Origin: Lignipirellula cremea
GTDB lineage: Bacteria > Planctomycetota > Planctomycetia > Pirellulales > Pirellulaceae
Direction: 5' to 3'
Length of the DNA stretch: 64,000 nucleotides
Assembly: GCF_007751035.1 (NCBI RefSeq)
Contig: NZ_CP036433.1
Location: 3,887,001 to 3,951,000, forward strand
Below are positions 35,679 through 46,643 of this stretch, piece by piece; within the stretch, counting starts at the first letter, position 1; every line of letters starts with the position of its first letter. Position numbers and translations under genes: made by a program. Under the pieces are notes generated by a model. The model did no database searches, was not told the origin of the DNA, and was given only the letters and a program-made list of their open reading frames with translations.

Positions 35679-37346
35679 CTACTCGCCTTGCTCGGTCGCC
35701 ATCTCAGCGAGGACGTAATCCCGCGCGGCCAGGACGTGCTCAATGATGGAGTCCATCTGCTCGGCGTCGGCGAAGGGGGAAAGCACATACGACTTGAGCG
35801 CGACGACCGGCTCCCCGTAGGCGGAGTGACGATAGTTTTCGGTCAAGCCAATCGCCACGCCGCGGCCGGCCAGCGCCTCGGCATGCACGCGATGGAAAAT
35901 GCGCCGATTGAATGCATTGTGGAAACGGACCTGCTCCACAAATTGCGGATCGGTCATTTCCTGCTCCTTGACGCTGAAGGTATCGACGTCGTCGGGGTAG
36001 GCGCGAAAGAGCGTAACGGGCCCGCTATTCAAATGGTTCAGCACGGTCAACTCGGCCCGGGAGCCGATCTGCTCCCGCAGTTGCTCGGCCATCTCCACCG
36101 CGTTCCCCAGTACGGCCCGAAAACCCTGCTTGCCGAACAACAGCAGTCCCGCCAGCGCAGACATCGGCCCGGCCGCACTGCGGGTGGTTTCCAGCGAGTA
36201 CATGCCCGGATGATGGCCGCCGCTGTGGAACAGGTACGGCATCGTTTCCCGCTCACGGACAATGTACCGGAAGTCGTCCCGACTCCGCAGCAGGAAGAGT
36301 GTCGACACATACGGCGCGTAACCCGTTTTGTGAAAGTCGACGCCGATCGAATCGGCCAGGTCCAGCCACCGCATCCGGTGCTGCACGTTCGCCAGGGCGC
36401 GCAACGTACGGCCGCGAAACTGCATCGGGTTGGCGTCGAAATCGTAATCGTCGAACACCGACCAGGCCCAGCCGATCACTGCGTCGGCGTGCAGATGCGG
36501 AATATAGTCCAGCCCATGACGCTCCACCAGGTTATCACGCATGCGGCGGATCGCCTGGAGATCATCGACCCCAAAGGCGTCGGTCGTGCCCATGGTGGCG
36601 ACGATGCAGGCGATCTTTTTCCCCTGGCTGACTGTCTCTTCGGCCGCTGCTGTCAGAGCGCGGATATCGACCGCATTGTCGGCATGCGAAGGCACGCGGA
36701 TCACCTGGTCGTAACCCAGCCCCATCCAGCCGGCAATGTTCCGGCAGGCGTAATGGCTTTGCTCGGACGCCAGAATCACCGCCGGTTCGCGGATGCCATG
36801 CTGCAGGGAGCCAGGCGACGCCTTCTCCATTCCGATCCGAGCGCCGTACAGCAGCGCGCCGGTGCCGCCGAAGGTAAACAGACCGCCGGCCTGCTCGGGA
36901 TCGTAGCCCACCAGGGCAGCCGTCATGGCGGAGACACGGGCTTCCACCTCGGAAAAGCGACGTCCGCTTTCATCGCTGCATAAATTGGGATTGAACAGGG
37001 CGGGCAGCACCACACCGATAATCCCGGCGATCGAAGGGTTGGCGATCACGTTGACTTGCGCCCGGGGATGGCCCCAGATCAACATCCCTTCGAGGTACTG
37101 GACCAGTTCCGGCACGACCTTTTCGACCGTCTCGCCGGATTCCGCCAGCCGCTCCAGGGCCGCCTTGGCAAAGTCGGGCTCAATCGGACGCCCCAGCAAC
37201 GGGCTGTCGGACTTGAGCGCATCGACCTGGTCCAGGGCGCGCAACAGCGAGAACACCACATAACCGTCGTGCATGGGATCCGAAACGGGCGGCGGAAACG
37301 CCTTGCGAATTTCCAGCAGCAGCTTGCGGTAGGCGGTCATGGTCAT
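35679..37346 (-). CDS. Group II PLP-dependent amino-acid decarboxylase
   Basis: 555 residues. The fold-type I signature is clear: the PLP lysine in [27 protein letters not shown] (Asp for the pyridine nitrogen) upstream, and a substrate-binding loop around [17 protein letters not shown]. The group includes glutamate, tyrosine, aromatic amino-acid and diaminobutyrate decarboxylases; which one this is cannot be decided. No signal peptide. The start ATG overlaps the stop of the hybrid kinase gene by four bases (ATGA), so the two are translationally coupled, an unusual partner for a signalling kinase. The GH42-like gene follows 135 nt downstream on the same strand. Confidence 0.87.
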   Translation of the reverse strand: MTMTAYRKLLLEIRKAFPPPVSDPMHDGYVVFSLLRALDQVDALKSDSPLLGRPIEPDFAKAALERLAESGETVEKVVPELVQYLEGMLIWGHPRAQVNVIANPSIAGIIGVVLPALFNPNLCSDESGRRFSEVEARVSAMTAALVGYDPEQAGGLFTFGGTGALLYGARIGMEKASPGSLQHGIREPAVILASEQSHYACRNIAGWMGLGYDQVIRVPSHADNAVDIRALTAAAEETVSQGKKIACIVATMGTTDAFGVDDLQAIRRMRDNLVERHGLDYIPHLHADAVIGWAWSVFDDYDFDANPMQFRGRTLRALANVQHRMRWLDLADSIGVDFHKTGYAPYVSTLFLLRSRDDFRYIVRERETMPYLFHSGGHHPGMYSLETTRSAAGPMSALAGLLLFGKQGFRAVLGNAVEMAEQLREQIGSRAELTVLNHLNSGPVTLFRAYPDDVDTFSVKEQEMTDPQFVEQVRFHNAFNRRIFHRVHAEALAGRGVAIGLTENYRHSAYGEPVVALKSYVLSPFADAEQMDSIIEHVLAARDYVLAEMATEQGE

Positions 37347-40300
37347 TGGCTTCCGTCGTCGGAGGACGCTTTTTCCAGGTGAATCTGCAGCTCGTTGTTC
37401 AGTCGGGCAACCTCAATTTCCAGCACCTTGAGCGCCTCTTCCAGATGGGAAAGATCGCCAGCCCGGCCCAGCGCTTCCAGCTTGCCGGCCGCTTTGACCG
37501 TGGTACCGGCCGCAAACACATCGGCGGACCCTTTGAGCGAGTGGGCCGCAAAGCGAACCGCCTTCACATCGCGCTGGGCGACTGCCCGCTGCACGTCCTG
37601 CATCATTTGCGGACACAGATCCATGAACAATTTCGCCAGTGTCAGGCAGTTGGCTTCCCGTCCTCCGGAGCGGAGGATCGCTTCGGCCCAGTCGCACGCC
37701 TTGTCGTCATCGTTGGCGGCCGCCTGCAGGTGCTCGCCTGACAGTCGCTTGCCGGCGGGAGGCGGCGTCGCCGTGGAAACCGCGGCCGCCGAAGGTTCGC
37801 CGGCGTGCTTCTCTACAGGACGATTGTTGACCGAAACGATTTCTGCTTTGCGACTTTCCCGCTGCGTTCTCTCTTGGCGGTTCTCCGCGGCAGGCGGTTT
37901 TGCCGGCAACTCGCAGGACGGCTGAGGGCGTTTGGAAGCGGGCGATCGCCTGGCGCAGGATTCGATCACTTTGAAAAGCTCGGCTGAATCGATCGGTTTG
38001 GAAACATGGCTGTCCATCCCGGCGGCCAGACACTCGTTCCGGTCGCGTTCCATGGCGCTGGCGGTCATGGCGATAATCGGCAGGCGACGATCGCTGGTCT
38101 GTTCGCGTTCGCGAATGGCCGCCGTCGCCGCCAGGCCGTCGAGTTCCGGCATGTGGACATCCATCAGGACCAGGTCGAAACTTTCCTGCGCGGTCGCGTC
38201 GACGGCCAGCGCTCCGTTCCCCACGACGACCACCTCGTGGCCGCGTGCTTCCAGCAAACCGACGGCTACCTGCTGGTTCACCAGGTTATCTTCGGCCAGC
38301 AGAATGCGCAGGCCGGGCGGGCCCGAGGTGGGATGCGGCGGGCTGACCACCGTCGGGTCGGCAGGCTCTTCAAACACCGATAGCAGCGCATTCAAGACCG
38401 AAGAGTGAGTGACAGGTTTTGTCAGGGACAGCGACACTCCCAGCGACGAGAGGATTTGCTCGTCGCTCTGGCCGGCCGAAGAGACGATGATAATTCTGCA
38501 GTCGCAAAAGTCCGCCTCCTGGCGCATTCGTCGGGCAAACTCCAGGCCGTCGACATCGGGCATCAGGCAGTCCAGAAGAACCAGATCAAACGGCTGCCCT
38601 GCGGCGACTCCTTGCCGGAGCGTATCCAGGCCGGCTAGCGCGTTCTGCACGGCCGTCGGCCGCAACCGCCATTGGGACAGCATTTCGTGAAGGATCAGGC
38701 AGTTGGTGTCGTTGTCGTCGACGATCAGCACCCGCAAACCGCGGAGGGATTCGGGCGCCGCCGGCACGGGCTGGGTTCCGGTCAGGCCGAACATCGCCTG
38801 GAAATGAAACTCCGACCCCTGGCCGGGTTCGCTTTCCACCCAGATCCGGCCGCCCATCATCTGCACCAGCTGGGAGGAGATGGAAAGCCCCAGCCCGGTT
38901 CCGCCGTAACGACGCGACGTAGAAGTGTCGGCCTGGCCGAACGCTTCAAAAATCCGCTGCTTCTGCTCCGCCGAAACGCCGATCCCCGTATCGCGAACCG
39001 TCACGTGCAGTTCCACCCGATCGACCGTCTGCTGGTGGTTTTCGACTTCCACGACCACTTCGCCCTGATCGGTAAACTTGATGGCGTTGCCAATCAGGTT
39101 GATCAGGATCTGTCGCAGCCGACCCGGATCGCCAATCACGCGTATGGGCGTTTCGGGCCTGATATGACAGGCCAGCTCGATCCCCTTCTGCCCCGCCCTG
39201 ACTCCCAGCGAACCCGCGGCGCCGCCGACACACTCCCGCAGGTCGAACTCAATCTGTTCCAGTTCGAGCTTGCCGGCCTCGATCTTGGAAAAGTCGAGAA
39301 TATCGTTGAGCAGGCGCAACAGCGAGTCCGCCGACTGGCGAAGCGTTCGCAGGTACTGGTCCTGCTGCGGGCTCAGCCCGGTGTTCTGCAGCAACTCGGC
39401 CATGCCGATCACACCGTTCATGGGAGTGCGGATTTCGTGGCTCATATTGGCCAGAAACTCGCTCTTGGCGTGGTTGGCGGCCTCGGCCGCTTCTTTGGCG
39501 GTTTCCAGTTCGGTCTGGGAGCGTTTCAGTTCGATGGCGACCTGCTGCAGCTCCTCATACAGGGCGGAGCGCGTCTCGGCGCTGGCGGCTCTTTCTTCGG
39601 CCTGCTCCCGGCGCCATCGGGACTCTTTGAGCGCCAGCTCCTGATGCAGGCTGCGTTCGTTGATCGCTTCGATATGCCGCATCATGCGGACGCGCCGCAC
39701 CAGGGAATTGATGTGCGCCAGGATCACTTCCATATCCTGCGATTTGCTGACAAAGTCATCCGCCCCTGATTCCAGCGACTTCAGCAATACGGTGCGATTC
39801 TCCTGGCCGGAAAGTATCAGCAGGCCCAGGTGGTTTTTTTGTTGATTGGCCCAGCGACGAGCCCGGTTACAAACTTCAAAGCCGTCCATTTCCGGCATGA
39901 CGACATCGATGATGGCGATGTGGAAATCATTTTTGGCGAGCAGCGCGACGCCCTCGGCCCCCGAGGTCGCTGTGGTCACCTGGAAGCCGTTTTCGGAGAG
40001 CTTGCTTTCCAGTTCCGCGAGGTAGGTACGGCTGTCGTCGATCGCCAGCACGCGGCCGCCGCGGGAGAAAGCGTCCCGCGTTTCCCTGCTGAGGAAGCTC
40101 TCTGCGGGGCCAGCCGAGCGGAGCAGCCCGGTCGCTACCGCCAGCAGTTGTTCTTCCGAGCTTTCCTTGGAAAGAAATTGATCCGCCCCCGCCTCAAAGG
40201 CGGCCAGGTGGTCGCGTTCGCGCTGGCTGCCGGTCAGCACCAGAATGGGAATCACCTGCAGGGCGACGTCGCCTTTGAGCCGGCGGCACACCTCCAGGCC

Positions 40301-40477
40301 GGAGCGATCTTTCAGATACTGGTCGACCACCACCAGGTCGGGTGTCGCCTCCTGACACATCTGCATGGCCTGATCGGGGCTCATCGCATGCCGCACGACA
40401 TGCCCCGCCTGTTCGAACAGGCGGGTGAAGGTCACCGCCTGCACGCGGCTGTCTTCGATCAGCAGGATATTCGACAT
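37343..40477 (-). CDS. Hybrid sensor kinase, REC-REC-HisKA-HATPase-REC-REC-Hpt
   Basis: 1044 residues without membrane segments, so cytosolic. Two N-terminal receivers (Asp52 and Asp191), a coiled coil (270-340), HisKA with His347 in [12 protein letters not shown], an HATPase domain ([22 protein letters not shown]), then two more receivers ([13 protein letters not shown] and [13 protein letters not shown]) and a C-terminal Hpt with [12 protein letters not shown]. All phospho-accepting residues are present, so a long internal phosphorelay is possible. The two N-terminal receivers mean that it takes input from other kinases rather than from a direct ligand. Neighbours are cheB and cheA upstream and a PLP decarboxylase overlapping its stop. 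Confidence 0.93.
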   Translation of the reverse strand: MSNILLIEDSRVQAVTFTRLFEQAGHVVRHAMSPDQAMQMCQEATPDLVVVDQYLKDRSGLEVCRRLKGDVALQVIPILVLTGSQRERDHLAAFEAGADQFLSKESSEEQLLAVATGLLRSAGPAESFLSRETRDAFSRGGRVLAIDDSRTYLAELESKLSENGFQVTTATSGAEGVALLAKNDFHIAIIDVVMPEMDGFEVCNRARRWANQQKNHLGLLILSGQENRTVLLKSLESGADDFVSKSQDMEVILAHINSLVRRVRMMRHIEAINERSLHQELALKESRWRREQAEERAASAETRSALYEELQQVAIELKRSQTELETAKEAAEAANHAKSEFLANMSHEIRTPMNGVIGMAELLQNTGLSPQQDQYLRTLRQSADSLLRLLNDILDFSKIEAGKLELEQIEFDLRECVGGAAGSLGVRAGQKGIELACHIRPETPIRVIGDPGRLRQILINLIGNAIKFTDQGEVVVEVENHQQTVDRVELHVTVRDTGIGVSAEQKQRIFEAFGQADTSTSRRYGGTGLGLSISSQLVQMMGGRIWVESEPGQGSEFHFQAMFGLTGTQPVPAAPESLRGLRVLIVDDNDTNCLILHEMLSQWRLRPTAVQNALAGLDTLRQGVAAGQPFDLVLLDCLMPDVDGLEFARRMRQEADFCDCRIIIVSSAGQSDEQILSSLGVSLSLTKPVTHSSVLNALLSVFEEPADPTVVSPPHPTSGPPGLRILLAEDNLVNQQVAVGLLEARGHEVVVVGNGALAVDATAQESFDLVLMDVHMPELDGLAATAAIREREQTSDRRLPIIAMTASAMERDRNECLAAGMDSHVSKPIDSAELFKVIESCARRSPASKRPQPSCELPAKPPAAENRQERTQRESRKAEIVSVNNRPVEKHAGEPSAAAVSTATPPPAGKRLSGEHLQAAANDDDKACDWAEAILRSGGREANCLTLAKLFMDLCPQMMQDVQRAVAQRDVKAVRFAAHSLKGSADVFAAGTTVKAAGKLEALGRAGDLSHLEEALKVLEIEVARLNNELQIHLEKASSDDGSQ

Positions 40478-40565
40478 TGTCGGGTTGCCCGGTAAAGTTC
40501 AATGGCGATCTCTTGGATCTGGGAGGGTTCCGCTGGGAACGCGCCCTGTAGCGCGTTAATGGGGG

Positions 40566-41588
40566 TTAAACCATACTCAGTTTCGCAAGAATTTCGGCGA
40601 TGCCTTCGGGCGGCAGTTCCAGGCTGGCGGCGCCCAGTTGCTGGGCCGTTTTGGGCATCCCCCAGATCAGGCTGGATTCTTCATCCTGGATGATCGTGAG
40701 CCCTCCAGCCTGCTTGAGCGCCAGCAGCCCTGCAGCGCCGTCCCCGCCCATGCCGGTAAGCAGAACTCCGGCCGCCCTGGGGCCCAGTATCTCTGCCAGG
40801 GAATAAAACAGCGCATCGCCTGAGGGACAGTGGATCTCGCCCGGATCGCCTGGGACCAGTTGCATCCGGGTGGGGTTTCTCAGACTCAAGTGCCGGCCGC
40901 CCGGAGCCACCCAGACCCCTGGTCCCAGCAACTGGCCGTATTCGGCCACTTTGACCTGATGTCCCGAGGTGTTCGACAGCCAGCGTGCAAACCCGTCCTC
41001 AAACCCGTGCGAGATATGCTGCACCAGCAGAATCGGAATGGGAAACGGCGCCGGCAAGGCGGACAAAATCTCCAGCAGAACGGGCGGCCCGCCCGTCGAG
41101 GCGACCAGTCCGATCGCCGAGATGCGCTGCGGGGCAATCGCGCGCGGATACGGTTTTTTGGCGGGGGTGCGTGTTTTGTTTTCCCGCACCCTGGCGACCG
41201 CCGCCGCGATCAGTTCACGGCGCAGTTTGGGACCAATCGTCTGCAGGTGCAGCAGGACGGCCCCTTCGGGCTTTTCAATCACGCTCACGGCGCCTGCTTC
41301 GTACGCTTTCATGGCGAGGTCGACGTCCCGCTTTTTCAGGGTCGCGCTGGCGACCACGATCGGCGTGGGACAAATCCGCATGATCTCTGCGGTGGCGGTA
41401 ATGCCATCCATGTCGGGCATGTGGATATCCATCAGCACCACATCGGGCTGATAGGCAGCGGTCTGGGTAATCGCCTCGCGACCATCGCGGGCTTCCGCCA
41501 CGACCGTTAACTCGGGATCGTTCTCCAGCAAACGTCGAAAAATCTCGCGCTGGGTGACGGAATCCTCAACTATCAAAACACGTATCAT
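40566..41588 (-). CDS. cheB: CheB, chemoreceptor glutamate methylesterase / deamidase
   Basis: 340 residues. An N-terminal receiver (Asp54 in VVLMDIHMPDMDG) is linked to the CheB methylesterase domain with its catalytic triad: Ser in VASTGGPP, His in QHISHGF and Asp in TGMGGDGAAG. CheB removes methyl groups from chemoreceptors, activated by phosphorylation from CheA. The start ATG (41586-41588) gives the conserved receiver N-terminus; a longer frame to 41678 runs into the CheA stop. It is 98 nt downstream of cheA and 88 nt upstream of the hybrid kinase. No cheR or receptor gene is in the window. Confidence 0.94.
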   Translation of the reverse strand: MIRVLIVEDSVTQREIFRRLLENDPELTVVAEARDGREAITQTAAYQPDVVLMDIHMPDMDGITATAEIMRICPTPIVVASATLKKRDVDLAMKAYEAGAVSVIEKPEGAVLLHLQTIGPKLRRELIAAAVARVRENKTRTPAKKPYPRAIAPQRISAIGLVASTGGPPVLLEILSALPAPFPIPILLVQHISHGFEDGFARWLSNTSGHQVKVAEYGQLLGPGVWVAPGGRHLSLRNPTRMQLVPGDPGEIHCPSGDALFYSLAEILGPRAAGVLLTGMGGDGAAGLLALKQAGGLTIIQDEESSLIWGMPKTAQQLGAASLELPPEGIAEILAKLSMV

Positions 41589-41686
41589 CAGGCAGCCTAA
41601 CAGGGGCAGTGGCCAGCAACAGGGCTGGGAAAACACGAACACAACAGGAAATCGTCCGGGCTTGCCCCCTGCCAGCATGGCTCCGG

Positions 41687-43933
41687 CTACACAAACTGCT
41701 CGACAAGCTCCAGCAGTCCTTGATCTTCAAAGGTCGATTTTACCACATAGGCGTCCGCTCCGGCATCGAGTCCGGCCCGGCGATGTTCCTCTTTTTCGCG
41801 ACCTGTCACCAGAATGACCGGCAACCCATAGCGGGCTTTGATCTGACGTGTCAGGTCAAAGCCGTTGAGCCGCGGCATTTCCACATCGGAAACGACCAGA
41901 TCAATCGTCCGCGAGGCCAGCAGCTCTAGCGCTTCGCCCCCGTCGCACGCAGTCGCGACCGTATAACCGGCCGCCGTAAAAACCTTCCGCAACACGGCCC
42001 GCGTCGTAGGAGAATCATCCACCACCAGCAATCTGCCGCTGGTCGAAGGTTGCGGGGCAGCCACAGGCGACCGCCGGGCCAGATGCCGCCAGGCGGGGCT
42101 GAGCAGGTCGAGCACCAGTTCCACCGAACCATCGGACCGCACCGCCGCCCCCAGCACGCCGTCGAGATCATTCAGCGGAAAGCCCAGCGGCTTGAGCAGC
42201 ACTTCGGACTCATCGATCAGGTCGTCCACCGCCACGACGATCTCCCCTTCGTGATCGGCCGCCAGCAGGTACGACCAGGCCGATGCATGCCGGGACTGGG
42301 GCGAAACTTCCGCGCCTAGCAGCGTCGCCAGATGGACAAACCGCCGGCTGGCGCCGTCGATTGTCAGCACCTGGGAGCCGTCTAATTCCTGCAGCTCTTC
42401 GCGCCGGGCGCGGCCCGTGCGGCGGATATTGCTGGTGGGAATCCCAAACCGCCGCCCGCCCGCCAGGACGGTCATAATGCGAACGCTGGAAACAGTAATG
42501 GGCACGGTCAACGCAAAGGCCGATCCCTGCGGCGAGGTCGAACGCAGTTCAATGTTTCCGTGCAGCCGCCGTAACGTATCGGCCGCCGCATCGAGCCCCA
42601 CCCCCCGGCCGGAAATTTCTCCCGCCGCCGCTGTCGAAAAACCCGGACGGAACAACTGGGCAATCAACTCCGATTGCGGCATGCGTTCAAGATCCTCCCG
42701 ACTGAACTCCCCGGACCGGGACAGCCGTTCGCGGACCCGTGGAAAGTTAACGCCACAGCCGTCATCCGCGATCGTGATCCGCACCAGCGGCCCACTTTGC
42801 ACGGCCGAAATGGAAATGACCCCCGATTCCGGCTTGCCGGCCTGAACCCGCTGCGCAGGCGACTCGATCCCATGATCGGCCGCATTACGGAGCAGATGCA
42901 AAAGAGGCGAGCGGAGAGCTTCCAGCACGGCCTTGTCGAGCAGGATCTCGCCGCTGACTGCTTCGTAACGGATCGACTTGCCCAGCGACTGCGCCAGATC
43001 GCGAACGGCCCTGCGCAGCGCTTCCGTTAGCATCGACAGCGGCAGCAGCCGCGCCTGGCGGACTTCGTCTTCGAGCGAATCGATCAACAGCTCTTCCCGC
43101 GTTCGCCAGGTCCGCAGTTCTGTCTCAATCCGCAGCGTCTGGTCGAGCGCCCCTTCGATGAATTTCTTTTGCTCGGGCGTGAAGCTCAGTTCCAGCTCGC
43201 GCTGGCCGTTCTGCAGGTGCTCGCGCAGGTGCAGCATCCGCTCGGAAAGGACGTCGCCATTGCGCTGGCAGACGCGCACTTCGCCCGCCAGATTGAGCAT
43301 CCGGTCCAGCCGCTGCGAAGGCACCCGAACCGTGAAACGCTCCTCATCGGTCGCCGCCAGAGCGGCCTCGGGCGAAACCTCCTCCTGCGGGGACTTTTCC
43401 TGGTCCGAGGCTGACGACGCGGCCGCCGGCCCGACCGGAAAAGCGGCAGCCGAAGATTGCCCCGACGGCTCGACCCTGCCAGGACCAGGCGGCCCGGCGG
43501 AGGGAGCGGGGACGACGGGCGGGGGCGTGGAGCGGACATCGCCTGTTTCTGCCGCGAACCGGTCGGGTGGATCGTCCGCGGGTTCTTCTTCGTCCGGTTG
43601 TGCGAAACCGACCTGCCATGTCTCGAAAGCGGCCCGCATGGCGTCGAATTGCGACAAGCCCTGATCGATGGCGTCCTGGTCAATGCGCTGGGGATTTTCG
43701 CGCAGGTCGTCCAGCATGTCCTCAAGCGACTGGGCCGCTTCTTTGAGGGTCGGCACGCCGACAACTTTGGCGTCGGACTTCATGCTATGGGCGTGACGAA
43801 ACAGGTCGTCGATCAGCGCCCGACGGGCTTCCAGCTGGGGGGATGTTTCCAGATCAAGAAACAGCTTTTCGAGCGCCGCCAAATGGTCGCGGGCCTCTTC
43901 GCGAAAAATCTCGATAATCGGGTCAACATCCAT
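41687..43933 (-). CDS. cheA: CheA-type hybrid histidine kinase with C-terminal receiver
   Basis: 748 residues. The order is Hpt (His49 in FRHAHSMKSDAK), a Pro/Ser-rich linker (about 115-205), dimerisation and HATPase domains (HLLRNAADHGIESP; GRGVGLDAAADTLRRL), a CheW-like domain (about 490-620) and a receiver (Asp in LVVSDVEMPRLNGF). The C-terminal receiver marks it as a CheA of the alternative (Wsp-, Pil- or Frz-like) chemosensory type, perhaps controlling something other than flagella. The start ATG (43931-43933) opens MDVDPIIEIFREEA, typical of CheA; an upstream ATG at 43975 would add 14 unrelated residues. First gene of the cheA-cheB-kinase-decarboxylase group. Confidence 0.93.
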   Translation of the reverse strand: MDVDPIIEIFREEARDHLAALEKLFLDLETSPQLEARRALIDDLFRHAHSMKSDAKVVGVPTLKEAAQSLEDMLDDLRENPQRIDQDAIDQGLSQFDAMRAAFETWQVGFAQPDEEEPADDPPDRFAAETGDVRSTPPPVVPAPSAGPPGPGRVEPSGQSSAAAFPVGPAAASSASDQEKSPQEEVSPEAALAATDEERFTVRVPSQRLDRMLNLAGEVRVCQRNGDVLSERMLHLREHLQNGQRELELSFTPEQKKFIEGALDQTLRIETELRTWRTREELLIDSLEDEVRQARLLPLSMLTEALRRAVRDLAQSLGKSIRYEAVSGEILLDKAVLEALRSPLLHLLRNAADHGIESPAQRVQAGKPESGVISISAVQSGPLVRITIADDGCGVNFPRVRERLSRSGEFSREDLERMPQSELIAQLFRPGFSTAAAGEISGRGVGLDAAADTLRRLHGNIELRSTSPQGSAFALTVPITVSSVRIMTVLAGGRRFGIPTSNIRRTGRARREELQELDGSQVLTIDGASRRFVHLATLLGAEVSPQSRHASAWSYLLAADHEGEIVVAVDDLIDESEVLLKPLGFPLNDLDGVLGAAVRSDGSVELVLDLLSPAWRHLARRSPVAAPQPSTSGRLLVVDDSPTTRAVLRKVFTAAGYTVATACDGGEALELLASRTIDLVVSDVEMPRLNGFDLTRQIKARYGLPVILVTGREKEEHRRAGLDAGADAYVVKSTFEDQGLLELVEQFV

Positions 43934-44052
43934 CGGGCGCAGCTCTGTTTCCAAGGGGGAACGGCATGCCGCCATCCTACCCGTTCTGCGGCCCAGGGAA
44001 ACGGCTCGACGAGGTCTTTCTGGTAAGGGAACCAGGCGCGCTGCCCGCCGGC

Positions 44053-45348
44053 TCAGCGGGCCTTGGTCATCTGGATCTCATCGAAAGAGATTTCGCCCAC
44101 GGCGCCGAACAGCCCGATCCGCAAAATACCTTCGCGAGCATTTGGCGGCACGCGGACAGTGCGCTCCACCAGTCGCCAGTCGCTGGTTCCGCGGAACGGT
44201 CCGACCACGGCCACGCCCAGGTCCTTCCGCTGTTCGTCGAAGAAAGAGACAGCAATCAAGGGGACCTCTTCATTGCTGCGGCCGGGAGTCACGTTCTGGC
44301 ACCGGACCCAGCCGGACAGACGCAGTTCCTGCACACTGCGGCCATCGATGGCAAACCCCTGGAGCAGATGCGCATGACGGCCTGCGGTGGAATTGCGGAA
44401 GGTCACATAATGATTGCCAACGGGAGCGTTCCCCGTTTCAAAAGTCAGCTGGCGCTGGTAATACCAGCCGGGAACAAAGCCATTCTCTGGCAGTTCCTCC
44501 TCAAAACCGGGATTCTCGGCAGCCGGATGAAGCGGATCCGGCTTGACCTGCCGGGCGTCTTCGGCGGCGCCTGTCATCGGCACGAACAGCGTCGGCCGGA
44601 GTTTTTCCGCGACCAGTTTGCCGTCGGTCTTCCGCATGAGATACAGCGTTTGCTGATAGCGTTCGCCGACGGGAATCACCATCAGGCCGCCTTCTTTCAG
44701 CTGTTCGACCAGCGGGACCGGGATCTTCTCGGGCGAACAGGTGACGATAATTTTGTCAAAGGGCGCCTTATCGGGCCAGCCGAGAAAACCGTCGCCAACT
44801 TTGGTGAATACATTCTGGTAGCTCAGGCGGCTCAGGGTGCGGGCGGCCATTTTCCCCAGCTCTTCGACAATCTCGATCGAATAAACTTCTTTGACCAGCG
44901 GGCTCAGAACAGCGGCCTGGTAGCCCGAGCCGGTGCCGATTTCCAGCACGCGATCGTTCGGCTGCGGATCGATCGACTCCGTCATGTAGGCGACAATAAA
45001 CGGCGACGAGATCGTTTGCTGTTCGCCAATCGGCAAGGCCATATCGTAATAGGCCTGGGAGCGGAGCGAGCTGCGGACAAACTCATGACGCGGCGTGTCC
45101 AGCATCGCTTTCAGTACGCGCGGATCTTTCACGCCGGCGCCGGCGATCGCATCATCGACCATCCGCTGGCGGGCCGCTTCCAGCCCAAAGCGCGTCTGGG
45201 CCTGGGCGGTGGAAACGGTTGCACCGAATTCCACGACGCAGAATGCCGCGATGCAAAGCAGGCTGGCCGCCGTGACGCCCCGAAAAAAAGCGGGCAGGAA
45301 CGTTCCTTGCCGCCGGACTGGCGGGCAGAGTTCGCACGATCGGTTCAT
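44053..45348 (-). CDS. Exported protein-L-isoaspartate O-methyltransferase with C-terminal beta domain
   Basis: 431 residues. A hydrophobic export signal (about 20-50, AFFRGVTAASLLCIAAFCVV) comes first. The methyltransferase domain (about 60-270) has all PCMT marks: ALPIGEQQTISSPFIVAYMTE, VLEIGTGSGYQAAVLS (SAM motif I) and PFDKIIVTC. The last 150 residues form a beta-sandwich like a carbohydrate-binding module (PGWYYQRQLTF, GDW-type SDWRLVERTV; ISFDEIQM). Normal PCMTs repair isoaspartyl residues in the cytosol with about 210 residues; export is odd because SAM is cytosolic. Start ATG (45346-45348) is next to GGAAGGCG. Next gene upstream on the strand is a sialidase. Confidence 0.87.
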   Translation of the reverse strand: MNRSCELCPPVRRQGTFLPAFFRGVTAASLLCIAAFCVVEFGATVSTAQAQTRFGLEAARQRMVDDAIAGAGVKDPRVLKAMLDTPRHEFVRSSLRSQAYYDMALPIGEQQTISSPFIVAYMTESIDPQPNDRVLEIGTGSGYQAAVLSPLVKEVYSIEIVEELGKMAARTLSRLSYQNVFTKVGDGFLGWPDKAPFDKIIVTCSPEKIPVPLVEQLKEGGLMVIPVGERYQQTLYLMRKTDGKLVAEKLRPTLFVPMTGAAEDARQVKPDPLHPAAENPGFEEELPENGFVPGWYYQRQLTFETGNAPVGNHYVTFRNSTAGRHAHLLQGFAIDGRSVQELRLSGWVRCQNVTPGRSNEEVPLIAVSFFDEQRKDLGVAVVGPFRGTSDWRLVERTVRVPPNAREGILRIGLFGAVGEISFDEIQMTKAR

Positions 45349-45370
45349 AGCGGTTCGCCTTCCCATGTTT

Positions 45371-45398
45371 GAACGCCAGTCATCCGCATGCTGGCGTT
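45371..45398. other. 8-bp hairpin between sialidase and methyltransferase genes
   Basis: AACGCCAG (45372-45379) and CTGGCGTT (45391-45398) pair around an 11-base loop, 24 nt before the methyltransferase start. No U-tract. It may be a weak terminator of the sialidase gene or a leader element. Confidence 0.35.
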
Positions 45399-45461
45399 AC
45401 CAGTGAATGCCCCTCGTATCCCCTCACTATACCACGCTCCCGGGCGCCCCGCGCGGGAAGC

Positions 45462-46565
45462 CTATTGTTCCAACCAGTCGAGCGTGCAGCGGGCAAAGGT
45501 GATCTTTTGATAGTTGTCCCGTTCCAGCAGCACGCCGAACGCCCCTTCGGGTAACGGCACGATGCACGAATAGGCGGAAGAACCCGCATAAAGCAGCCGG
45601 CTGTGGTCCCACGTTTTGCCTTCATCGGTGCTCATGCGCACGGTCAAATGATCGCGGCCTTTGGACGCGGGATTGGAAAACAGCAGGATGCTCCCGCGCG
45701 GGTCGTCGGCCCCGCTGTAGCGCACCAGGCTGCCCTGGCAAACCGGTTCCGGCAACGATGCGTCGTCGGTCGCCGGCCCCCAGGTATCGCCGCCGTCGCT
45801 GCTCAGGGCGACCGCCCGGCAATTCTTGCCGCGATAGCTGCGCATATTGAGAAGCAACTGGCCGTCGCTCCGCTGGACGACGGCGCACTCGTTCATGGCG
45901 AAATCGGTGGCGCCGCCCCGCTGCCAGGTTTTGCCGTGATCGTCGGAATAGAAAACGTGCGAGCGGCCGGCCGCGTCCCAGCTGCCTTGGCCGCGCACCC
46001 GATGATCACACGGAATGACCAGCCTGCCCGCATGCTTCCCCACGGTGAGCTGAATCGCATTCCCCGGCCCACAGGCGTACCAGTCCCAGTCCGACGCCTT
46101 GACGTCGGCGGTGATGTCGCGGGGTTTGCTCCAGGTTTTCCCCTGATCGCTGCTGGAGGTCACCAGCACCTCGCGATTGTCGCGGTTGAACGGCAGCCAG
46201 ATCACGCCGGTGGACTGGTCGACCACCGGACAAGGGTTGCCGATCGTCACCTTCTTGTCGCCGCCTTCTTCATACACCAGTTGCAGCGGCCCCCAGGTGC
46301 GGCCGCCGTCGCTGCTTCGTTTCAGAACCAGGTCCAGATCGCCATGATCGCCGCGACCCGTTTTACGTCCTTCGCAGAAAGCCAGCAGATCGCCTCCGGG
46401 CGCCGTGATAATCGCGGGAATCCGAAACGTGTGATAGCCTTCCTGACCGGCCGTGAAGACATCGATCAATTCCGGTTCGGCTCCCAGCGAAGCAGAAGCC
46501 AGGATGCCTGACAGAATCCCACCAGCAAGGAACCAGGAAACGCAGCAACGGAGCAAACACAACAT
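45462..46565 (-). CDS. Secreted exo-alpha-sialidase (BNR repeats, GH33-like)
   Basis: 367 residues with a signal peptide (SWFLAGGILSGILASASLGA). The sialidase arginine motif FRIP is present as TFRIPA, and five Asp boxes of the SxDxGxTW type are seen: SSDGGRTW, SSDQGKTW, SDDHGKTW, SSDGGDTW and STDEGKTW, marking the six-bladed propeller. NECAVVQ contains a glutamate at the usual place. The enzyme is probably exported and releases terminal sialic or related acids from polysaccharides. It lies between the NadD-like gene (79-nt gap) and the exported methyltransferase on one strand, but these share no evident pathway. Confidence 0.88.
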   Translation of the reverse strand: MLCLLRCCVSWFLAGGILSGILASASLGAEPELIDVFTAGQEGYHTFRIPAIITAPGGDLLAFCEGRKTGRGDHGDLDLVLKRSSDGGRTWGPLQLVYEEGGDKKVTIGNPCPVVDQSTGVIWLPFNRDNREVLVTSSSDQGKTWSKPRDITADVKASDWDWYACGPGNAIQLTVGKHAGRLVIPCDHRVRGQGSWDAAGRSHVFYSDDHGKTWQRGGATDFAMNECAVVQRSDGQLLLNMRSYRGKNCRAVALSSDGGDTWGPATDDASLPEPVCQGSLVRYSGADDPRGSILLFSNPASKGRDHLTVRMSTDEGKTWDHSRLLYAGSSAYSCIVPLPEGAFGVLLERDNYQKITFARCTLDWLEQ

Positions 46566-46643
46566 AGGGCGACCTTCTTTCCAGGAACGCGGATAAATCG
46601 GGACCGAGCCGCATTGTAGCCTGGCCGCCGCGGGAAATCGCCG

